64,000 nucleotides of DNA, from assembly GCA_965197825.1 (NCBI GenBank), contig CBDANW010000003.1:1860001-1924000 (forward strand), in the 5' to 3' direction. Below the pieces are notes generated by a model, which saw only the letters and a program-made list of their open reading frames with translations, ran no database searches and was not told the DNA's origin. Each line of letters begins with the position of its first letter. The stretch's first letter is position 1. The DNA is from CBDANW01 sp965197825. Its GTDB lineage: Bacteria; Acidobacteriota; Vicinamibacteria; Marinacidobacterales; DATDRI01. Below, piece after piece: positions 8,636-18,135 of the stretch. The translations under genes and the position numbers were made by a program.

Positions 8636-9523
8636 CTACTTTCGCCGAGCGCGCGGATGGTGTTGGTCGTAGATACGCCGGAGCCGCTCGCGACTGACGT
8701 GGGTGTAGATTTGCGTGGTTCCTATATCCGAATGGCCGAGCATGAGTTGAAGTGAACGGAGATCGGCTCCTCGTTCGAGCAGGTGCGTGGCGAAAGAGTG
8801 TCGAACGACGTGAGGCGACAGACTCCGCCCAATTCCAACCTTGGTGCCGCAGCGTCGAAGAATCTGCCAGAAACGCTGCCTCGTCATCCGCGTACCCAGC
8901 CTACTGGGGAAGAGCCAAGGCCCCGGCTTCGGCTTCGACGAAATCTGCGGTCTTCCCTTCTTTAGGTAACGCACGATCCAACGCGCCGCGGAACGCCCGA
9001 GCGGCACGATGCGCTCCTTTCTTCCCTTCCCTAGACAGCGCACATAGCCCGCGTCCAAGTAGAGGTCCTCGAGCCGGAGCGAGACCAGCTCCGAAACTCG
9101 GAGCCCGGTGGCATAAAGTGTTTCCAACATCGCGCGGTCGCGGAGTCCAGCGGGGGTCTTGGTGTCGGGAGCATCGAGGAGCTGACCCACCTCTTCCAGG
9201 GACAAGTAACGCGGAAGATGCCGCGGCAGCCGCGCCGACTCGATCTGCTCGGTTGGGTCGAGGACGACCAACCGCTCCGCAGTCGCAAAACGATACAGCC
9301 CCTTCGTCGCGGACAGCGTTCTAGCGATCGATCGATGCGAAAGTCCCTGGCGATGCAGCTGGCGGAGAAAATTGCGAATGTCGGAAGCCGTCAACTCCGG
9401 AAGCTTCCTGCTCTTTCCTCGAGCGAAGCGCTCGAGCTTCTCCACGTCGCGCCGGTACGCCGACAGAGTATTCTCGGACAGCCCCCGCTCGACTTCCAGG
9501 TACTGAAGGAACGACTTCTTCAA
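8636..9523 (-). CDS. xerD: Tyrosine recombinase XerD
   Basis: A 295-residue tyrosine recombinase that resolves chromosome dimers at dif with XerC and FtsK. The N-terminal SAM-like domain (FLQYLEVERGLSENTLSAYRR) is typical of XerC/D. The catalytic set is complete: Arg in ATGLRVSELV, Lys in LGKGRKERIV, His-x-x-Arg in SPHVVRHSFATH, His in LGHSDIGTT and nucleophile Tyr in TQIYTHV. Its ATG overlaps the stop of the beta-barrel gene by 4 nt, so it is translated as the last gene of a murJ operon. XerC versus XerD is assigned on overall resemblance and is less certain than the family. Confidence 0.9.
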   Translation of the reverse strand: MKKSFLQYLEVERGLSENTLSAYRRDVEKLERFARGKSRKLPELTASDIRNFLRQLHRQGLSHRSIARTLSATKGLYRFATAERLVVLDPTEQIESARLPRHLPRYLSLEEVGQLLDAPDTKTPAGLRDRAMLETLYATGLRVSELVSLRLEDLYLDAGYVRCLGKGRKERIVPLGRSAARWIVRYLKKGRPQISSKPKPGPWLFPSRLGTRMTRQRFWQILRRCGTKVGIGRSLSPHVVRHSFATHLLERGADLRSLQLMLGHSDIGTTQIYTHVSRERLRRIYDQHHPRARRK

Positions 9524-10302
9524 AACCGGACGGACACCCCGAAGTAGGATCCCTTGAGGCGGAAGATCTCGCGATCCCCCTGATCGATTCGGGCGTAGCG
9601 GTGCTGGTAGCCAAACGAAAACGCAAAATTCTGATTGAAGTTGTAGGTGGCCAAACCATCCAGGTTGGTCAGGACCCCGGAACCGCTCTTTTTCATGCCA
9701 CTGGCCTCACCAGTCACCGCAAACTTCGGGGTCAAGTAGATCCTCATCTTCACCCCAAGAGTCAGAAGTCCAAGCTCCCTTTGACCCAGATCGACCTGGC
9801 TGCCCTCCGAGACCTCCAGCAGTGTTTCCGTGCGAAAGCGCGTGTAGTCACCCACTGCGGAGAACACAAAGGAATTCGATGCGTACAGGTCACCCTCGGC
9901 GCCGATCGTCGTGTACTGCAGGATCGCCGCCGTGTCCACCCTCGTCAAGGCGAGGATGGTGATGCCATCGATAGTCAAATCCCGTCGGATCGTGGCACTG
10001 GAGGCGTATTCCTGTTTCAGATAGGAACCCCGCACCTTCAACCAGGAGATCAACCGGGCCGCGCCCATGAACACGTTGATCCTTTCGTCGGGAACTCCCA
10101 GGTCGTCGGCCAAGGAAACGTTGGTTGGATCAGGCCCGACTTCGAGCTCGGAGATGAGCTTCGCGTTCCAATTCCGATACTCGAACTCGACTCGATAGAG
10201 CTCACCAGCGCCGTTGCTTGGACGGGAGCGCTGTTGAGCGCTCACCGGCTCCAAGAACAACAGAACAAACATTAGGCAGAGCCCCGTTCGGGCAATTTTC
10301 AT
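9520..10302 (-). CDS. Predicted outer-membrane beta-barrel protein
   Basis: 260 residues with a clear signal peptide (MKIARTGLCLMFVLLFLEPVSAQQ). Alternating amphipathic beta strands follow (YRVEFEYRNWNAKLI; FAVTGEASGMKKS; FAFSFGYQHRYARI), and the C-terminal aromatic residue (YFGVSVRF-stop) is the usual Bam recognition signal. Start at ATG 10302 rather than upstream codons, because GGAGGTG sits 4 nt before it and the ATG overlaps the murJ stop (ATGA). No family name is recognised. Its place between murJ and xerD gives no functional clue. Confidence 0.8.
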   Translation of the reverse strand: MKIARTGLCLMFVLLFLEPVSAQQRSRPSNGAGELYRVEFEYRNWNAKLISELEVGPDPTNVSLADDLGVPDERINVFMGAARLISWLKVRGSYLKQEYASSATIRRDLTIDGITILALTRVDTAAILQYTTIGAEGDLYASNSFVFSAVGDYTRFRTETLLEVSEGSQVDLGQRELGLLTLGVKMRIYLTPKFAVTGEASGMKKSGSGVLTNLDGLATYNFNQNFAFSFGYQHRYARIDQGDREIFRLKGSYFGVSVRF

Positions 10303-11894
10303 GACACCTCCATTCCTTTCCTCGGGCCCTTCAAGGCCCGCAACGCTTGGTCCATTTCTCGCACTCGCAGTATCTTGCATGCCCCATACAAAACAACCAA
10401 CGCCAGGCCGATGGACGCTCCCACTTGTGTCAACCGTGCTAGCAAAACCTCGTGGCCCAACCAGCGATCGACTCCCTCGCTGACAACGAAGGCGACGACG
10501 CCCATGAGCGTCGAGGCGACGGCCATCTTTCCCATCATTCGCAGCGCCGCTCCCCCACCCAGCCCTGGCAATCCGCTCCGCCGGCGGAGTAGAGCCCAGA
10601 GGAAGATGAGTGACACTGTCATGGTACACGAGGTGGAAAGTGCGAGCCCACGATGGTCCATGCCGCGCATCACAATAAAAGACCAGTTCAGTCCGGCATT
10701 CGTGACCATACTGAGAAGACTGACCACCAGGGGTGCGCGAATGTCTTGAAGCGCGTAGAAGCCGTCGGTCACAATTTTGACTGCCGCGTAGCTCGTCAAT
10801 CCCAGGGCGTAAAAGATCAACGCCGCCGCCACTTGAGCGGTGTCTTCGGGCTGGAAGCGGCCCCGCTCGTAGATCAACCGAACGATCGGCTGAGCCAATA
10901 CGATGAGACCCACCGACGCCGGGACAGTCAACAGCAGCACCAGCCGCATCGCGTGGGAGAAGGTCTCCCGAAACCCAGCCTGGTCACTTCTCGCCACCGC
11001 TCGACTCAGCGCCGGGAGTGAGGCCACCGAGACGGCCACGCCGACCAGCCCAATCGGCAAATGCAGCAGACGAAAAGATTGGCTGATCCACGACATCCAG
11101 CCCGAGCCGAGAGAGGCGAAGATCGAGTTGATGAACACGTTGACCTGAACGGTCGCGGCCACCAGCGCACCGGGACCGAACAAGCGGATCACCTTGACGA
11201 ATTCGGGATCCCGAAAACTGAGAGTGGACCGATAGCGGTAGCCCTCCTTCCACAGCGCCGGCACTTGCCAGAGGAGCTGGAGCACCCCACCAACCAGGAC
11301 TCCCACCGCCATGCCAACCGTCGGATGGTGTCCCATTTGCGGCGCCACGAAGTAGCCGGCTACTCCCACGCCGATGGACCCCAGATTGAAGAACATCGAC
11401 GAGAGAGCCGGAATGAAGAACTGCCCCCGGGCGTTCAGGAACCCCATGGCAACCGCCGCCAGACTCACGAGAAGGAGAAACGGAAACATGACTTGTGTCA
11501 GAAAAACGGTGAGCTCACGTTTGTTTGCGAAACCGAAGCCCTCGCCGGCGGGAAGCGCCAAATCGAACCCATCACCGGGGAGCATGAGGGTCACGATCTC
11601 CTCGGAGAAATAGATCCCCAAGAGAGTCGACAAACCGACAACCACCAGCACCGCATTCAACACCAGATTGGCGAGTCGAACTCCCGCCTCCTCGCCTTGC
11701 TTTTCTCCCACGTCGGTGAAAGTGGACACGAAAGCCTTACTGAGCGCCCCCTCCCCGAACATGTCCCGCAGTAGATTGGGTATGCGGAAGGCAGCATAGA
11801 AAGCATCCAACCCCCCACCTGTTCGGAAGAAGTAGGCGAGAACCATTTCTCGACCGAGGCCCAGCACGCGGGACGCCATCACCGCGAGGCTCAC
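10299..11894 (-). CDS. murJ: Lipid II flippase MurJ
   Basis: A 531-residue polytopic MOP-superfamily protein that flips undecaprenyl-linked lipid II across the inner membrane for peptidoglycan synthesis. Signature stretches are ASRVLGLGREMVLAYFF (TM1), DAFYAAFRIPNLLRDMFGEG, SSMFFNLG and LVGVAVSVASLPALSRAVA. Family homology extends upstream of the GTG at 11894 (ERLTRSAGTV), but the open frame above it has no ATG, GTG or TTG before the stop, so translation may begin at CTG 11951 (preceded by GGAG). It is the first gene of a three-gene overlapping operon. Confidence 0.93.
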   Translation of the reverse strand: MSLAVMASRVLGLGREMVLAYFFRTGGGLDAFYAAFRIPNLLRDMFGEGALSKAFVSTFTDVGEKQGEEAGVRLANLVLNAVLVVVGLSTLLGIYFSEEIVTLMLPGDGFDLALPAGEGFGFANKRELTVFLTQVMFPFLLLVSLAAVAMGFLNARGQFFIPALSSMFFNLGSIGVGVAGYFVAPQMGHHPTVGMAVGVLVGGVLQLLWQVPALWKEGYRYRSTLSFRDPEFVKVIRLFGPGALVAATVQVNVFINSIFASLGSGWMSWISQSFRLLHLPIGLVGVAVSVASLPALSRAVARSDQAGFRETFSHAMRLVLLLTVPASVGLIVLAQPIVRLIYERGRFQPEDTAQVAAALIFYALGLTSYAAVKIVTDGFYALQDIRAPLVVSLLSMVTNAGLNWSFIVMRGMDHRGLALSTSCTMTVSLIFLWALLRRRSGLPGLGGGAALRMMGKMAVASTLMGVVAFVVSEGVDRWLGHEVLLARLTQVGASIGLALVVLYGACKILRVREMDQALRALKGPRKGMEVS

Positions 11895-12035
11895 CGTGCC
11901 GGCCGAGCGAGTGAGCCGCTCGGCGCCTTGGTCTGTAGCGGACGAGCTCAGGGTGCGACTCCGGTTGAAAAAGGAGAGTGATGGCTTGGTCTTGCGCGGA
12001 CTTTCTTCTCAGCTGGAGAAGAGGACATCAAGCTC

Positions 12036-12075
12036 CGTTATTATAATGTTCGAACCTCACACCGCGCAAGAATCG
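12036..12075. promoter_or_regulatory. Divergent promoter region murJ / fadE
   Basis: The palindromic ATTATAAT at about 12041-12047 offers a TATAAT -10 on both strands. On the minus strand TTGCGC lies 18 nt upstream, pointing to murJ. On the plus strand no good -35 is visible. The genes diverge around it. Confidence 0.4.
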
Positions 12076-12138
12076 CTTCGACGCCGAAACTGGCGCTTTC
12101 GTGATATCGTGGCGGTGCGTGTCGCTCCTCCTTCGGCA

Positions 12139-14553
12139 ATGACCTACCCTCTTGTTGGCTTCGCGTTCGTTCTCGCGGTCACGCTCTTGTACCGCGGCCA
12201 CGGTTATTGGGCCTGGGTCTTGGGCGGGCTCGCACTCGTACCCGCGGCGTGGTCGGCGGGCCTCAGCTCGACGGGCCATACGGCGCTCGGCGTCGCGTTC
12301 GCTGCGCTGGCTCTTATCTTCGGGTTGCCGGTCCTGCGTCGTCAGCTCGTCACACGCCCCCTAATGCCCGCCTTTGCTTCGGCCCTACCCCGGATGGGGG
12401 ATACCGAACGGGTCGCACTAGACGCGGGCACCGTTTGGTGGGATGGAGACCTTTTCTCTGGCGACCCCGACTGGAAAAAGCTTCTGGCCTTTCAAAAACC
12501 CGGACTCTCCGAGCGGGAACAAGCGTTTCTCGACGGCCCGGTCGAGGAGCTTTGCGGGATGCTCAATGATTGGGAAATCACGCAGGCTCGACGCCTCTCC
12601 CCCGAAGCCTGGGAGTTCATGAAAAAGCATCAGTTCCTGGGAATGATCATCCCCGAAGAGCATGGGGGGCTCGGCTTCTCCGCTGCCGCACACTCCGCGG
12701 TGGTGATCAAGGTCTCGAGCCGGAGCGTTGCCGCGGGAGTCACGGTCATGGTGCCCAACTCTTTAGGCCCCGCCGAGCTCTTGTTGCACTACGGAACAGA
12801 CGAGCAGAAACGTTACTACCTTCCCCGGCTGGCACGCGGTGAAGAGATACCCTGCTTCGCCTTGACCGGCCCCGAAGCAGGAAGTGATGCGGCCGCGACG
12901 CAAAGCATCGGCACCGTCTGTCGGGGCGAGTTCCGAGGGAAAGACGTATTGGGGATGCATCTCAACTGGAACAAGCGCTACATCACCCTCGGCCCCATCG
13001 CGACGGTCATCGGCCTGGCTTTTCGCCTCAAGGATCCCGACGGTTTACTCGGTGGGACGGAGGATTTGGGCATAACGTGTGCACTCATTCCTGCCGATTT
13101 ACCCGGCATCGACATCGGCGATCGTCACGACCCGATGGGCGTGTCATTTCAGAACGGCCCGAACTATGGCCACGACGTGTTCGTCCCCTTGGACTTCATC
13201 ATCGGAGGCAAGGAGATGGCCGGCAAAGGCTGGCGCATGCTGATGGAGAGTTTGGCCGCCGGCCGGGGCATCTCTCTGCCTTCCCTTTCGGTGGGCGCTG
13301 CCGAGCTCTCGACACGATTGGTCAGCGCCTACGCCACCGTCCGCGAGCAGTTCGACACACCCATCGGTCGCTTCGAAGGGATCGAGGAACCGCTGGCGCG
13401 AATCGGCGGACTCACCTATCTGATGAACGCCGCCCGCGAGCTGACCGTGGGAGCCATTGATCGGGGAGAGAAACCGGCGGTGATCACCGCCATCGTCAAG
13501 GCCTATCTGACCGAAGCCATGCGTGACGTCCTCAACGACGCGATGGACATACGAGCCGGCGCGGCGATCAGCCGGGGCCCTCGCAACATCCTGGAGCCGA
13601 TCTTCAAGTCGGTGCCCATCGCCATCACCGTCGAGGGCGCGAACATACTCACGCGCTCTATGATTATTTATGGCCAGGGCGCCATTCGCTGCCACCCTTA
13701 CGTTCGAGAAGAGATGCAGGCGGTCGCCGCGGGAGATCTGGCGCGTTTCGATCGCGCCTTCTTCAAGCACATCGGCTTTGCGTGCAAGAACGCGACTCGC
13801 GCGTTACTGCTGGCGCTTACCGCCGGCAAACTCGCTCGCACGCCTGGACAGGGGCGAATCAAGACCTACTTCCAACGACTGAGTCGGATGAGCAGCGCTT
13901 TTGCCATCGTTTCGGGCGTGGCGATGGCAACCGTAGGGGGCCGTCTCAAACGTCGGGAGAAGATCAGCGCTCGACTAGCCGACGTCCTGGCGTGGATGTA
14001 TCTGGCCTCCGCCGCGCTCAAGCAGTACTTCGACCAAGGCCGTTCCAAGCAGCATCTTCCTTTCGTGTCCTGGTCATGTGAGCATGCCCTGTTCGAAATC
14101 CAAAGCGCTCTTCTTGGCCTCCTGCACAACCTCCCCAATCGCCCGGCATCGTGGTTACTGCGTGTCCTCATCTTCCCTCTTGGTCCCCGCCGGCGGCCTC
14201 CCAGCGATCGACTCGGGGGTGCCGTGGCGCGCGAGCTTCTCGAGGATCGGGCGGCTCGACACGAGCTGACCAAGCACATCTACAGGCCTCGCGCTTACGA
14301 GCCTGGACTAGGAAGATTAGAAGCCGCCTTGGAGAAGGCGGTGGCGGCTCACGCGGTGGAGACCAAGATTCGTGACGCCGTCCGTTCCGGGCTCCTGGAC
14401 CGCGCCCCGGGTGACGAGCTGCTCGATCTGGCCCTGGACGTCCGGATCATTACCGAGGACGAACGCCAGACCGTGCTCGACGCGGACGAGGCTCGCGCCG
14501 AGGTCATCGAGGTCGACGCCTTCGATCCGGAGACTTTTCTAGCTCTACGGTGA
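12139..14553 (+). CDS. fadE: Long-form acyl-CoA dehydrogenase FadE
   Basis: 804 residues, close in length and layout to E. coli FadE (814). It catalyses the first, FAD-dependent step of fatty-acid beta-oxidation. N-terminal membrane helices are followed by the family stretch VALDAGTVWWDGDLFSGDPD, the acyl-CoA dehydrogenase core (CFALTGPEAGSDAAATQ; WNKRYITLGPIATV; GITCALIP) and AITVEGANILTRSMIIYGQGAI. The FadE-specific C-terminal domain is present to the end (VDAFDPETF). ATG 12139 begins at the membrane segment. An upstream in-frame ATG at 12046 is possible but lacks homology. It faces the antiporter operon tail to tail. Confidence 0.93.
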   Translation: MTYPLVGFAFVLAVTLLYRGHGYWAWVLGGLALVPAAWSAGLSSTGHTALGVAFAALALIFGLPVLRRQLVTRPLMPAFASALPRMGDTERVALDAGTVWWDGDLFSGDPDWKKLLAFQKPGLSEREQAFLDGPVEELCGMLNDWEITQARRLSPEAWEFMKKHQFLGMIIPEEHGGLGFSAAAHSAVVIKVSSRSVAAGVTVMVPNSLGPAELLLHYGTDEQKRYYLPRLARGEEIPCFALTGPEAGSDAAATQSIGTVCRGEFRGKDVLGMHLNWNKRYITLGPIATVIGLAFRLKDPDGLLGGTEDLGITCALIPADLPGIDIGDRHDPMGVSFQNGPNYGHDVFVPLDFIIGGKEMAGKGWRMLMESLAAGRGISLPSLSVGAAELSTRLVSAYATVREQFDTPIGRFEGIEEPLARIGGLTYLMNAARELTVGAIDRGEKPAVITAIVKAYLTEAMRDVLNDAMDIRAGAAISRGPRNILEPIFKSVPIAITVEGANILTRSMIIYGQGAIRCHPYVREEMQAVAAGDLARFDRAFFKHIGFACKNATRALLLALTAGKLARTPGQGRIKTYFQRLSRMSSAFAIVSGVAMATVGGRLKRREKISARLADVLAWMYLASAALKQYFDQGRSKQHLPFVSWSCEHALFEIQSALLGLLHNLPNRPASWLLRVLIFPLGPRRRPPSDRLGGAVARELLEDRAARHELTKHIYRPRAYEPGLGRLEAALEKAVAAHAVETKIRDAVRSGLLDRAPGDELLDLALDVRIITEDERQTVLDADEARAEVIEVDAFDPETFLALR

Positions 14554-14597
14554 GCCAGCTACACGGCCAAGCATCGTAACCCCAGCCAATCCGCTCG

Positions 14598-16097
14598 TCA
14601 CGACGCGGCGATGACCCCGTGGAGGAGATTCATCACCAGACGAGGGTACATCCCTAGCACAATAGACGCGGCGGCAACGACAAGAAGCGGAACGGTCATC
14701 GTCCAGCGTGGGTCGGATATATCCTTGTTCTCGAGAGCCGGACTCAGAGGCCCAAAGAAAATGCGCCGGGCCGCCCCGAACGAGTATGCGATGGTCAGCA
14801 GAATCGCCAGGACGCCACCGATCGCGATCACCAGACCGAACGTCCCACCCAGCACACCGCGCTCGAAAATCCCGGTAAACATAATCCACTCCGCAGTGAA
14901 ACTACTAAAAGGCGGAAAACCGGACAGCATCATGCAAGCGATCAGCCAGAGGATAGTCGTCACCGGCATCTTGCGCGCCAGGCCACCCATCTCGCGTATA
15001 TCCCGAATCCCGGTCGTGTAGACGACGATCCCGGCCGTCGAGAAGAAGATAGTCTTCCCCATGATGTGACTCAGGAAGAAGAACATGCCCCCCTCGACAC
15101 TCACCATGGTGAGCGCACCAAGGCCAAGAACCGAGTACGCGATCTGGCTGATGGTCGAGCACGCCGCCAGGCGTTTGATGTCCGTTTGAGCCATGGTGAG
15201 CAAAGAGCCGTAGACCATCGTGGCAAGAGCCAAAACCATGAGCGGCGTGCCAAACGGCTGGAAATCGCCGCCCAGGGGTATGAAGACGACACGGATGATG
15301 ATGTACAACGCGAAGTTGGCATAGACCGCCAGCAGGCCCGCGATGCACGTCGGGTGCTCCGCATGCACCCAGGGCATCCAGACGTGAAACGGCACGATGG
15401 CCAGCTTCATCAGTAGTCCGATCAGAAATAGGGCGATGGTCCAGGTAATCAACGGATTGCCCGCCATGCGCCCGATCTCCGAGATCTCGAAGCTTCCCAC
15501 TTGAGAATAGACGGCAACCGAACCCGCGAGAAAAAACAGCGCGCCGATGATTCCCCAGGCCAAACTGATGAATGCAACTCGTATCCGTTCCAGGTAGCCG
15601 AAGTACGCCATCAGAAAAAACAGAGTGATGGTCAAAACCTCCAAGAAGAAATAGAGAGAAACGAGGTTGCTGCTCAGAATCACTCCAATGAAACCCGCCG
15701 GAAAGAACGGAAACAGGTAGAAGAAGCGGGCGTAATACCTTTCTTGAACACTTTCGCTTTCCGCATGGTAGAGGAGCTCGACTCGATGCTCGACGTAGCG
15801 GATTGAGTAGAAAGCGAGCGCCGTGCACAGAAGGATGACCACTGCCAACGTCGGGAGGCTGAGCCCATCGGCCAGCAGGCCGAGACGGATATCGGGAGCG
15901 ATGATCAGATACTCCTCGTAGAGCACGCTTCCCCGGTAGACCTGAGCGCCTGCCGCCAACACGAGCCCCGTCGTGTACAGGAGACTCAGCGCCGCCACCC
16001 AGCCCGCGAGGTGGCTGAGCTTCTTTCGCGTCAGGAAGATGAACGCCGCCGCGCAAATGGGGGTGACCAGGATCTGCAGGAGTAGCGTCGGCATCAT
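14598..16097 (-). CDS. NuoM/MrpD-type proton-translocating subunit
   Basis: 499 residues, about 14 membrane helices, of the antiporter-like family shared by complex I NuoL/M/N and Mrp MrpA/D. It shows the core motif PFHVWMPWVHAEHPT and the broken-helix region (DIKRLAACSTISQIAYSVLG). The start overlaps the upstream gene's stop (TGATG). It is the last gene of an Mrp-like operon and probably adds an extra ion-translocating module. No NADH-binding or quinone-site Nuo genes are nearby, so it is not assigned to complex I. Confidence 0.85.
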   Translation of the reverse strand: MMPTLLLQILVTPICAAAFIFLTRKKLSHLAGWVAALSLLYTTGLVLAAGAQVYRGSVLYEEYLIIAPDIRLGLLADGLSLPTLAVVILLCTALAFYSIRYVEHRVELLYHAESESVQERYYARFFYLFPFFPAGFIGVILSSNLVSLYFFLEVLTITLFFLMAYFGYLERIRVAFISLAWGIIGALFFLAGSVAVYSQVGSFEISEIGRMAGNPLITWTIALFLIGLLMKLAIVPFHVWMPWVHAEHPTCIAGLLAVYANFALYIIIRVVFIPLGGDFQPFGTPLMVLALATMVYGSLLTMAQTDIKRLAACSTISQIAYSVLGLGALTMVSVEGGMFFFLSHIMGKTIFFSTAGIVVYTTGIRDIREMGGLARKMPVTTILWLIACMMLSGFPPFSSFTAEWIMFTGIFERGVLGGTFGLVIAIGGVLAILLTIAYSFGAARRIFFGPLSPALENKDISDPRWTMTVPLLVVAAASIVLGMYPRLVMNLLHGVIAAS

Positions 16098-18130
16098 CAG
16101 TTTCCGCTCGTCCCGGCAATAAAGAAGGTCAGGAACAAAATAAAGAGAACGAGGACGTAGGAAACGTTGTAGAAGAGCTCCTCCGTCTCGGTGCGTAAGC
16201 GGCGCGTCGCCTGCTGAAGCTTTTCGGTGAGCATGAAAGGAAGCCTGCGGTGAACGAGCCGATCCCATCCATCCTCGACGTTCGCCACCAGAGAGGCCAT
16301 ACGCATCGTCCCGTCGACGAAGACGCGCCGGTAGAACGCGTCGATGAACCATCGGTTCCAGAAAAATGTGTACAGAGCTTGGAAGAAGGAGTGCCTATCC
16401 AACAACTCACCGGGAGATCTGCGGCGGGCGATGAAGAGGTAGTAGGCGGGCAGCGCCCCCGCTGCCAGAAATAGCAGGGATAGAACCGGAACCACTCCGT
16501 GAGAGGAGGCCGTCTCCTCCCCGGCGACGACCGGCGCCGCGGAAAAGCCCGCCAAGCTAGTGGCAAATCCCTCCTGGAGCACGTGCTCAACCGCCGGACC
16601 ACCGAGACCAGCGGCGACGATGAGAACGGCCAGTAGGCCTGAGGCGGCGCGCATCGACAGCCGGCCGTCGTCCAAGTGCCCGCCCTCTTTCTGGACATGC
16701 AAGACGTTCTCACTCTCCGGACCGAAGAAGACGATGCCCAGGAAGCGAACGGTATAGAAGGCGGTGATGGCCACCGTCACCAGCGCCAGAACGAACAGAG
16801 GCAGGTTGGCTTCCAGTGCGGCCAACAATACCGCATCCTTGCTCCAAAAACCCAGGAAGGGCTGTAGGCCGATGAGCGACAGCGATGCCACCAGCGTGAA
16901 ACCCCAGGTAAGGGGTAGGTACTTTCTGGTCGCGCCCATGTCGTGGATGTAGATGGAGTGAACGGCGTGAATGATGGTCCCCGCACATAGGAACAGGCAG
17001 GCTTTGAACAGGGCGTGGCTCACGAGATGGAAGATTGCGGAAGTGTAACCGTCGACGAGAAGCCTCGGCGCGAGTCCCGCGACTCCCATCCCCAACATCA
17101 TGTAGCCAATCTGGCTAACCGTGGAGTATGCCAGCACCTTCTTGAGCTCGAGCGAGACCATTCCCTGGGTGGCGGCAAGAAACGCCGTAAAGGCGCCGAT
17201 CCAGGCGGTCAAATAGAAAAACCAGGCCGCCTCTTCGGCCCCAACCACCCAGTACGCGTAGTAAAAAAGAGGAACCAGGCGTGCCACCAAATAGACTCCG
17301 CTCTTCACCATCGTCGCGGCGTGGATGAGTGCGGATACCGGACCGGGGCCCGCCATCGCCTCGGGAAGCCACTCGTTGAGCGGGAACTGCGCCGACTTGC
17401 CAACCGGCCCGGCCAAGAGAAGAACGCTCACCAGAGTCAGCATGCCGGGCGCCGCCGCCATCTCGGGAATCCAGGTGGAGGCTGTCTGGTAGAGCTCGAG
17501 AAGATTCAAGGTCCCCGAATAGAAATATAGGATCAGGATCCCGCCCAACATGAGCATGTCCCCCGCCCCCGTCACCACCAGAGCCTTGAGACCGGCCTGA
17601 GAAGGTGTCACGAAAGCGTTCGGAGGCGGCCCCCCGATCCAGTACTCCCGCTGGTCCTGGTAGTAGAAACCGATCAGGCCATAACTGCACACTCCCACCA
17701 ACTTCCACCCGATGAAGAGGAACAACAGATTGTTAGAGAGAACCAGGAGCACCATGCTGCCGATGAACCCGTTCATCCACATCCAGAACCGGGTTTGCGC
17801 GGGATCCCCCTTCATGTAGCCGACGCAGTACACCATGATGATGAAACTAACGACCGCGACGACGTTGACCAGGACGATGCTCAAGGGATCGATCAAAACG
17901 CCGAAACCGATCTCGATGGGCGACTCCAGCCAGATCAGATTGCTCTCCACCGGGAGCACTCCGGGGCGCGACAGAAGGGGGAGCAAGCTCAGCGCCGCCA
18001 AGGCAGAGATGAACGAGAACAGCACTGCCCCTAGGTCTCGTGCCTTGTCATGGAGCCGGGCCAACACCGGCGTCAGGGCCGCGCCGACGAGCGGGGAGAA
18101 GACGGCAATCCAAGCTGCGGAAATCGTCAC
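16097..18130 (-). CDS. NuoL/MrpA-N-type proton-translocating subunit
   Basis: 677 residues with the NuoL layout: N-terminal helices, core motif PLNEWLPEAMAGPGPVSALIHAATMVKSG split across two helices, VLAYSTVSQIGYMMLG, and a long C-terminal extension with a charged amphipathic region before a last helix. In Mrp antiporters this module is the N-terminal part of MrpA. Here it is a separate gene and the MrpA C-terminal parts are encoded at 20493-21013. Five bases separate it from mrpD and its stop overlaps the NuoM-like start. Confidence 0.88.
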   Translation of the reverse strand: MTISAAWIAVFSPLVGAALTPVLARLHDKARDLGAVLFSFISALAALSLLPLLSRPGVLPVESNLIWLESPIEIGFGVLIDPLSIVLVNVVAVVSFIIMVYCVGYMKGDPAQTRFWMWMNGFIGSMVLLVLSNNLLFLFIGWKLVGVCSYGLIGFYYQDQREYWIGGPPPNAFVTPSQAGLKALVVTGAGDMLMLGGILILYFYSGTLNLLELYQTASTWIPEMAAAPGMLTLVSVLLLAGPVGKSAQFPLNEWLPEAMAGPGPVSALIHAATMVKSGVYLVARLVPLFYYAYWVVGAEEAAWFFYLTAWIGAFTAFLAATQGMVSLELKKVLAYSTVSQIGYMMLGMGVAGLAPRLLVDGYTSAIFHLVSHALFKACLFLCAGTIIHAVHSIYIHDMGATRKYLPLTWGFTLVASLSLIGLQPFLGFWSKDAVLLAALEANLPLFVLALVTVAITAFYTVRFLGIVFFGPESENVLHVQKEGGHLDDGRLSMRAASGLLAVLIVAAGLGGPAVEHVLQEGFATSLAGFSAAPVVAGEETASSHGVVPVLSLLFLAAGALPAYYLFIARRRSPGELLDRHSFFQALYTFFWNRWFIDAFYRRVFVDGTMRMASLVANVEDGWDRLVHRRLPFMLTEKLQQATRRLRTETEELFYNVSYVLVLFILFLTFFIAGTSGN

Positions 18131-18135
18131 TCAGC

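Larger units (their letters stand above)
4466..8640 (+). pseudogene. ABC-2-type exporter permease, disrupted at four points
   Basis: Reading starts at TTG 4466 (MTWEFTPHDVARLL), overlapping the ATPase stop. After 14 codons it is split by an IS66 element (4509-6890). Removing the IS and one copy of the flanking ctgctt repeat rejoins the frame at TPSFLAARNRRLLANRGDSF. Multiple hydrophobic helices follow. The frame shifts near 7515 (RLLNP to GSIYDVGEFF). A 283-bp IS256 piece sits at 7909-8191 between exact ggtaatgg repeats, and excising it restores ALVMVYLYNFSVLP. A TGA at 8535-8537 then interrupts a conserved C-terminal stretch (MGAMFPRFRFENV), which fades about 35 codons later beside xerD. The original protein would have been over 500 residues. 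Confidence 0.85.

Noticed and set aside
14598..18130. NuoL/NuoM-like genes as part of respiratory complex I
   Set aside because: They sit in an mrpEFGBCD operon, and no nuoA-K, N or NADH-module genes are in the window.
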